Below, piece after piece: positions 61,127-64,000 of a stretch of 64,000 nt of DNA (its first letter is position 1; each line of letters starts with the position of its first letter). The stretch is taken from the NCBI RefSeq assembly GCF_947179165.1, contig NC_077248.1, forward strand, positions 8,615,256 to 8,679,255, in the 5' to 3' direction. This stretch comes from Solanum dulcamara (taxonomy: Eukaryota; Streptophyta; Magnoliopsida; Solanales; Solanaceae). Below the pieces are notes generated by a model. That model saw only the letters and a list, made by a program, of their open reading frames with translations. It searched no databases and was not told the DNA's origin. Made by a program: the position numbers and the translations under genes.

Positions 61127-63478
61127 CTACTTCTGGCTTTTTTTCAATAAAACACCAATCTTTTTCAACATGTTTCCATTCTTCTTCTTGGGCGAGTCAT
61201 CATCCGTATCTTCAGATAATGGCGAATCCAGCTTAGTGTGGTAATCTAAAGAACCTGTTCTCTCTGCGTATTTCCCGTTATTTCCAGTTGAAAGCATAGC
61301 TGCAGCTGCCTCAGCAGCCTTCCTCCACTGATCAGATTGCACTTTTAACCTCCTCAACTCAGCTTCCATCTCAGAGTTGGCATTCTGTGCTGCATCCAAC
61401 TGCTCGGTCACACGTGCTGCCTTTCTAATACTATTATCCGCTTCCTCAGTCAAGTGTCCTAACTTTATCAGGGCCTCTTTTTCTGCACATCTTGCGGCTT
61501 CTGCCAAGGCAAGAGCTGAATCATTCGCTTTGCTACCCTCAGTTTCCCTCTTCTTCATTTCGGACTTCAGTATCTCATTTTCCTCCTTCATACTTTGCAA
61601 CTCCATTTCTCTGTTGAGCAAACTTGCCCTCAATACTCCTAGAGTTGACTCTGATTCCTTCAGTACAACATCTAATGTACTGAAATTCTTATTTTCGTCT
61701 GAAATGCTTCGTAACGTAGCTTCTTTGCTCATTAATTTCTCCTTTAACTCTTCCAAGTCAGCTTTTGTAGCCTCTAACTTTGCCTCCCATTCAGCCTCTC
61801 TCTGTATTGATTCAGATTTCGTTTGTTCCACTAGCTCATAAGCACTTCTAATCTGCAAAGTTCTCTGGATATATTCTTCCTGATATCTTGTCTCTGAAAC
61901 CTCTAATGCAGCTCTTAGTTGACTTATTTCAACTTGTAGATTACTCAGCTCGGTTTTGAGTTCCTCGGCTTCCACATTAACTCCATTTTCATGTGCAGAG
62001 TTCATGTTTTCGATACCTTGAGCACTTTGAAGTTCACTGACAAGTTCCTCCAATGTAGCTACTCGATCGTTTGATTGTTTTAACTCCAACGACAAGGACT
62101 TGTAAGCCTCCATTGCTTTCAGACCTTCAGAATGTAGAGAATCCTCGGTCATCTTTGCCACTTCCAGCTGCATCCGCGCTTTACTCACTTCTTCAAGCGC
62201 ACAAGACTCAGATTCCTTGCTATCATTTAGCTGATTTCTCAATTTTTCGACCAATGTAAGTGTTTCCATAAGTTCTACCCTTAAGCTTTGAATCTCAGCA
62301 TAAGCTGATTCAGCATGTCGAGCTTGATTGGCTTCAGAATCAGCGACACGATCCAGCTGAATTTTAAGCTTCTGGATTTCATTCATAGCAGAACCTAGAG
62401 CAGCAGAGTCGAATTCATGCTGCTTCTGGACAGCCTCAAGTTCAGATTCCCATGCTCGATCTCGATCTTGTGAGAGCTTGCGTAGCTCCAGGATTCGAGC
62501 TTCCTCAGAATCCGAGAGTTCAACTAGCTGTTTCTCAGATTCCTCAAGCTGCTCTGACATAGCTGTGAGCTGCTTCTTCGCTTCCTCCGCCTCTAGTTGA
62601 GCCCGTCTTTTTAATGATTCAGATGAATTGAGCTGATCCTTTACCTTCTTTAGCTCCTCTTGAAGTTGAGCAAGCTGAGTTTCCAAGTCAGAATCTCTGG
62701 TTGAAAGCTTCTTCTGTTAAACAAATATGAGCAATGAGTACCTTAGTAACATTTGAGGACCTTTAAGCAGTAAGAGAGCAGCAAAGAACTAATAAAAGGG
62801 CAGTCCGGTGCACAAAGCATCCTGCTTTAGCAGGGTCCTCAGATAAGAATAGAAAGATAATGCTGTAGATTATGGAATTTAAGTTCTATAAATAGAATAA
62901 GTTTTCCATCAAATACTGCAAGTGCCTCGAACCAGCTACTCAAACACGAAACTGAAAAAAAGAACAAGGAAATAGAAAGAACATCTGATTTAGTGATCGT
63001 GCCATATATCTACCACGAAGAGAGGCATGAAGCCACTCTATTTAGTGACACTACCATAAATCTTCCTCAACAAGAACAAAACAGTTTCAGTACAAAGACC
63101 GTCCCATTCAAGAGTGCTAGAAAGACATGAAGGTTTTTTAACGCTTGCTGAGAGAAATAGCTATATCAAATGGTCATTTCGAGACAAAAGAGTTAAAAGT
63201 ATAACTGAACATGGTAGCTCCCAATTTATAAGAATGAGACATGACAAGATTAATAGGATGAAAGTTCTAACTATGTTGCAGAAATTTTTGTGAACCTTAA
63301 GTATTCAAGTTTCTTCCTTACCTCTAAAGCTGGACTACGTGGAGAACGACGAACAACAACTTTAGGACTCCTCTCTTTAGGGGTCCTGGTAGCAGCATCT
63401 GATCCTGGAGTTTTGAGCTTTCGAGCTGTCTTTGGTGCTGCAGGAGATTTCCTTTGTGGCACCTCCACCGTAACATTC
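61127..63478 (-). CDS. ICR: ICR/RIP-family interactor of active ROPs, 5' end missing
   Basis: Plant-specific coiled-coil scaffold that binds GTP-loaded ROP GTPases at the plasma membrane and microtubules. Two exons are visible: 63478-63322 (52 codons, preceded by an AG acceptor) and 62713-61127 (528 codons plus stop), joined in phase 0 ([19 protein letters not shown]). Exon A holds the conserved basic N-terminal region [20 protein letters not shown] and [14 protein letters not shown]. Exon B is almost entirely coiled coil, with heptads from [20 protein letters not shown] to [10 protein letters not shown], and contains the family's [16 protein letters not shown]-binding motif near the C-terminus. 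It ends in a basic [13 protein letters not shown] tail. The first exon (usually a short MQTPKAR-type start) is not found before 64000 and must lie to the right. Length about 590 residues fits ICR2/ICR3-type members; the exact paralog is not certain. Confidence 0.93.
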
Positions 63479-64000
63479 CTTCAGCCAAAAACAAGCAAAC
63501 AAAGGTGAATAAGATAGTCAAACAACTAACTACAGATAAAATCCAAGAACTCAAAATGTATGAATCACATCAGAACATTGATCTCGAACCCGTCACTTAT
63601 AGGTCACACAGAGACAACTTTACCTTTGCTCCAAGGCTCCGTTCTAGTAGTATTCTATAGCTAGTACAAATATGTTACAGAAATTTACATGTCAAATTGT
63701 CAAAGATAATCACAGAACAAGTAATAAGAGAGTTTTTTCCTCTTTTTTTCGCGATAAGCATCTAACTCTTAGTTCAAAGCACTTACTCCCTTCAATATCG
63801 ATTTCAATTAGTTTTTGTCTGAGATAGCATAAGCTGAGCTGCAGATCTTCAAGTACTCAATGACACATGAATGGTTCTCATATTACTGCTAAGAACATTG
63901 TTCCCGGGGCTCGTTTGATTTGAAGTATAAGAGAAAATAATTTTAGTACAAAACTCTACATTACTTGCAAGTTTCGAGTACTTGGTTACCATTCTTGTTT
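63479..64000. other. ICR intron or 5' region, nothing recognised
   Basis: Lies upstream of the visible ICR exon. No MQTPKA-type exon is readable on the minus strand. Confidence 0.45.

Noticed and set aside
61377..61841. 154-codon plus-strand open frame
   Set aside because: Antisense shadow of the ICR coiled-coil exon. Its Ser/Leu-rich composition is what Glu/Lys/Ala-rich coding gives on the other strand.

Overview
The window is nuclear DNA of a dicot, almost certainly a member of the Solanaceae. The host genes have plant GT-AG introns and plant ribosomal-protein promoter motifs. The space between them is filled with typical solanaceous repeats: TS-type and tRNA-derived SINEs, Ty1/copia elements, RTE and L1 LINEs, Stowaway, hAT-like and Harbinger-like MITEs. 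All calls come from reading the sequence; no database search was possible.

Five host genes are supported. (1) About 2.4-19.5 kb, minus strand: a PRR7/PRR37-type clock pseudo-response regulator. Seven coding exons splice in frame to 718 codons, but the exon for the second half of the CCT DNA-binding motif lies about 8.5 kb downstream at 2378-2482 and carries three in-frame stops and a lost splice acceptor. (2) 25374-30584, plus strand: RPL4, two exons around a 4-kb transposon-rich intron. (3) 38248-47623, minus strand: site-1 protease (SBT6.1/S1P), ten exons, 1050 codons, complete Asp-His-Ser triad, GC-AG first intron. (4) 50460-53417, minus strand: RPS23, 142 codons, with a first coding exon of only five bases. 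(5) 61127-63478, minus strand: an ICR/RIP-family ROP-effector coiled-coil protein whose first exon lies beyond the right edge.

Layout: 0.2-0.9 kb MITE; 2.0 kb SINE; 2.4 kb decayed CCT exon; 3.4-10.3 kb a nest of hAT MITE, reverse copia remnants, a small copia derivative and an L1 LINE, all inside the last PRR intron; 11-19.5 kb the PRR exons, with intron 1 holding a Stowaway, LINE remnants, a SINE and a 1.7-kb solo LTR; 20.9-21.3 kb a 58-bp tandem array; 21.3-24.7 kb AT-rich DNA; 25-30.6 kb RPL4; 31-32.3 kb MITE and a possible Helitron end; 32.5-37.5 kb copia element (+); 38-47.6 kb S1P; 48.8-50.3 kb a two-copy tandem duplication; 50.5-53.5 kb RPS23; 55-60.5 kb a related copia element (-); 61.1-63.5 kb ICR.

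The genes do not form a pathway or operon. The two ribosomal-protein genes share promoter motifs (telo-box and site II) and each has a copy of the same dispersed repeat immediately upstream. The most notable biology is the broken CCT exon of the clock gene, followed by several datable nested insertions and intron structures.
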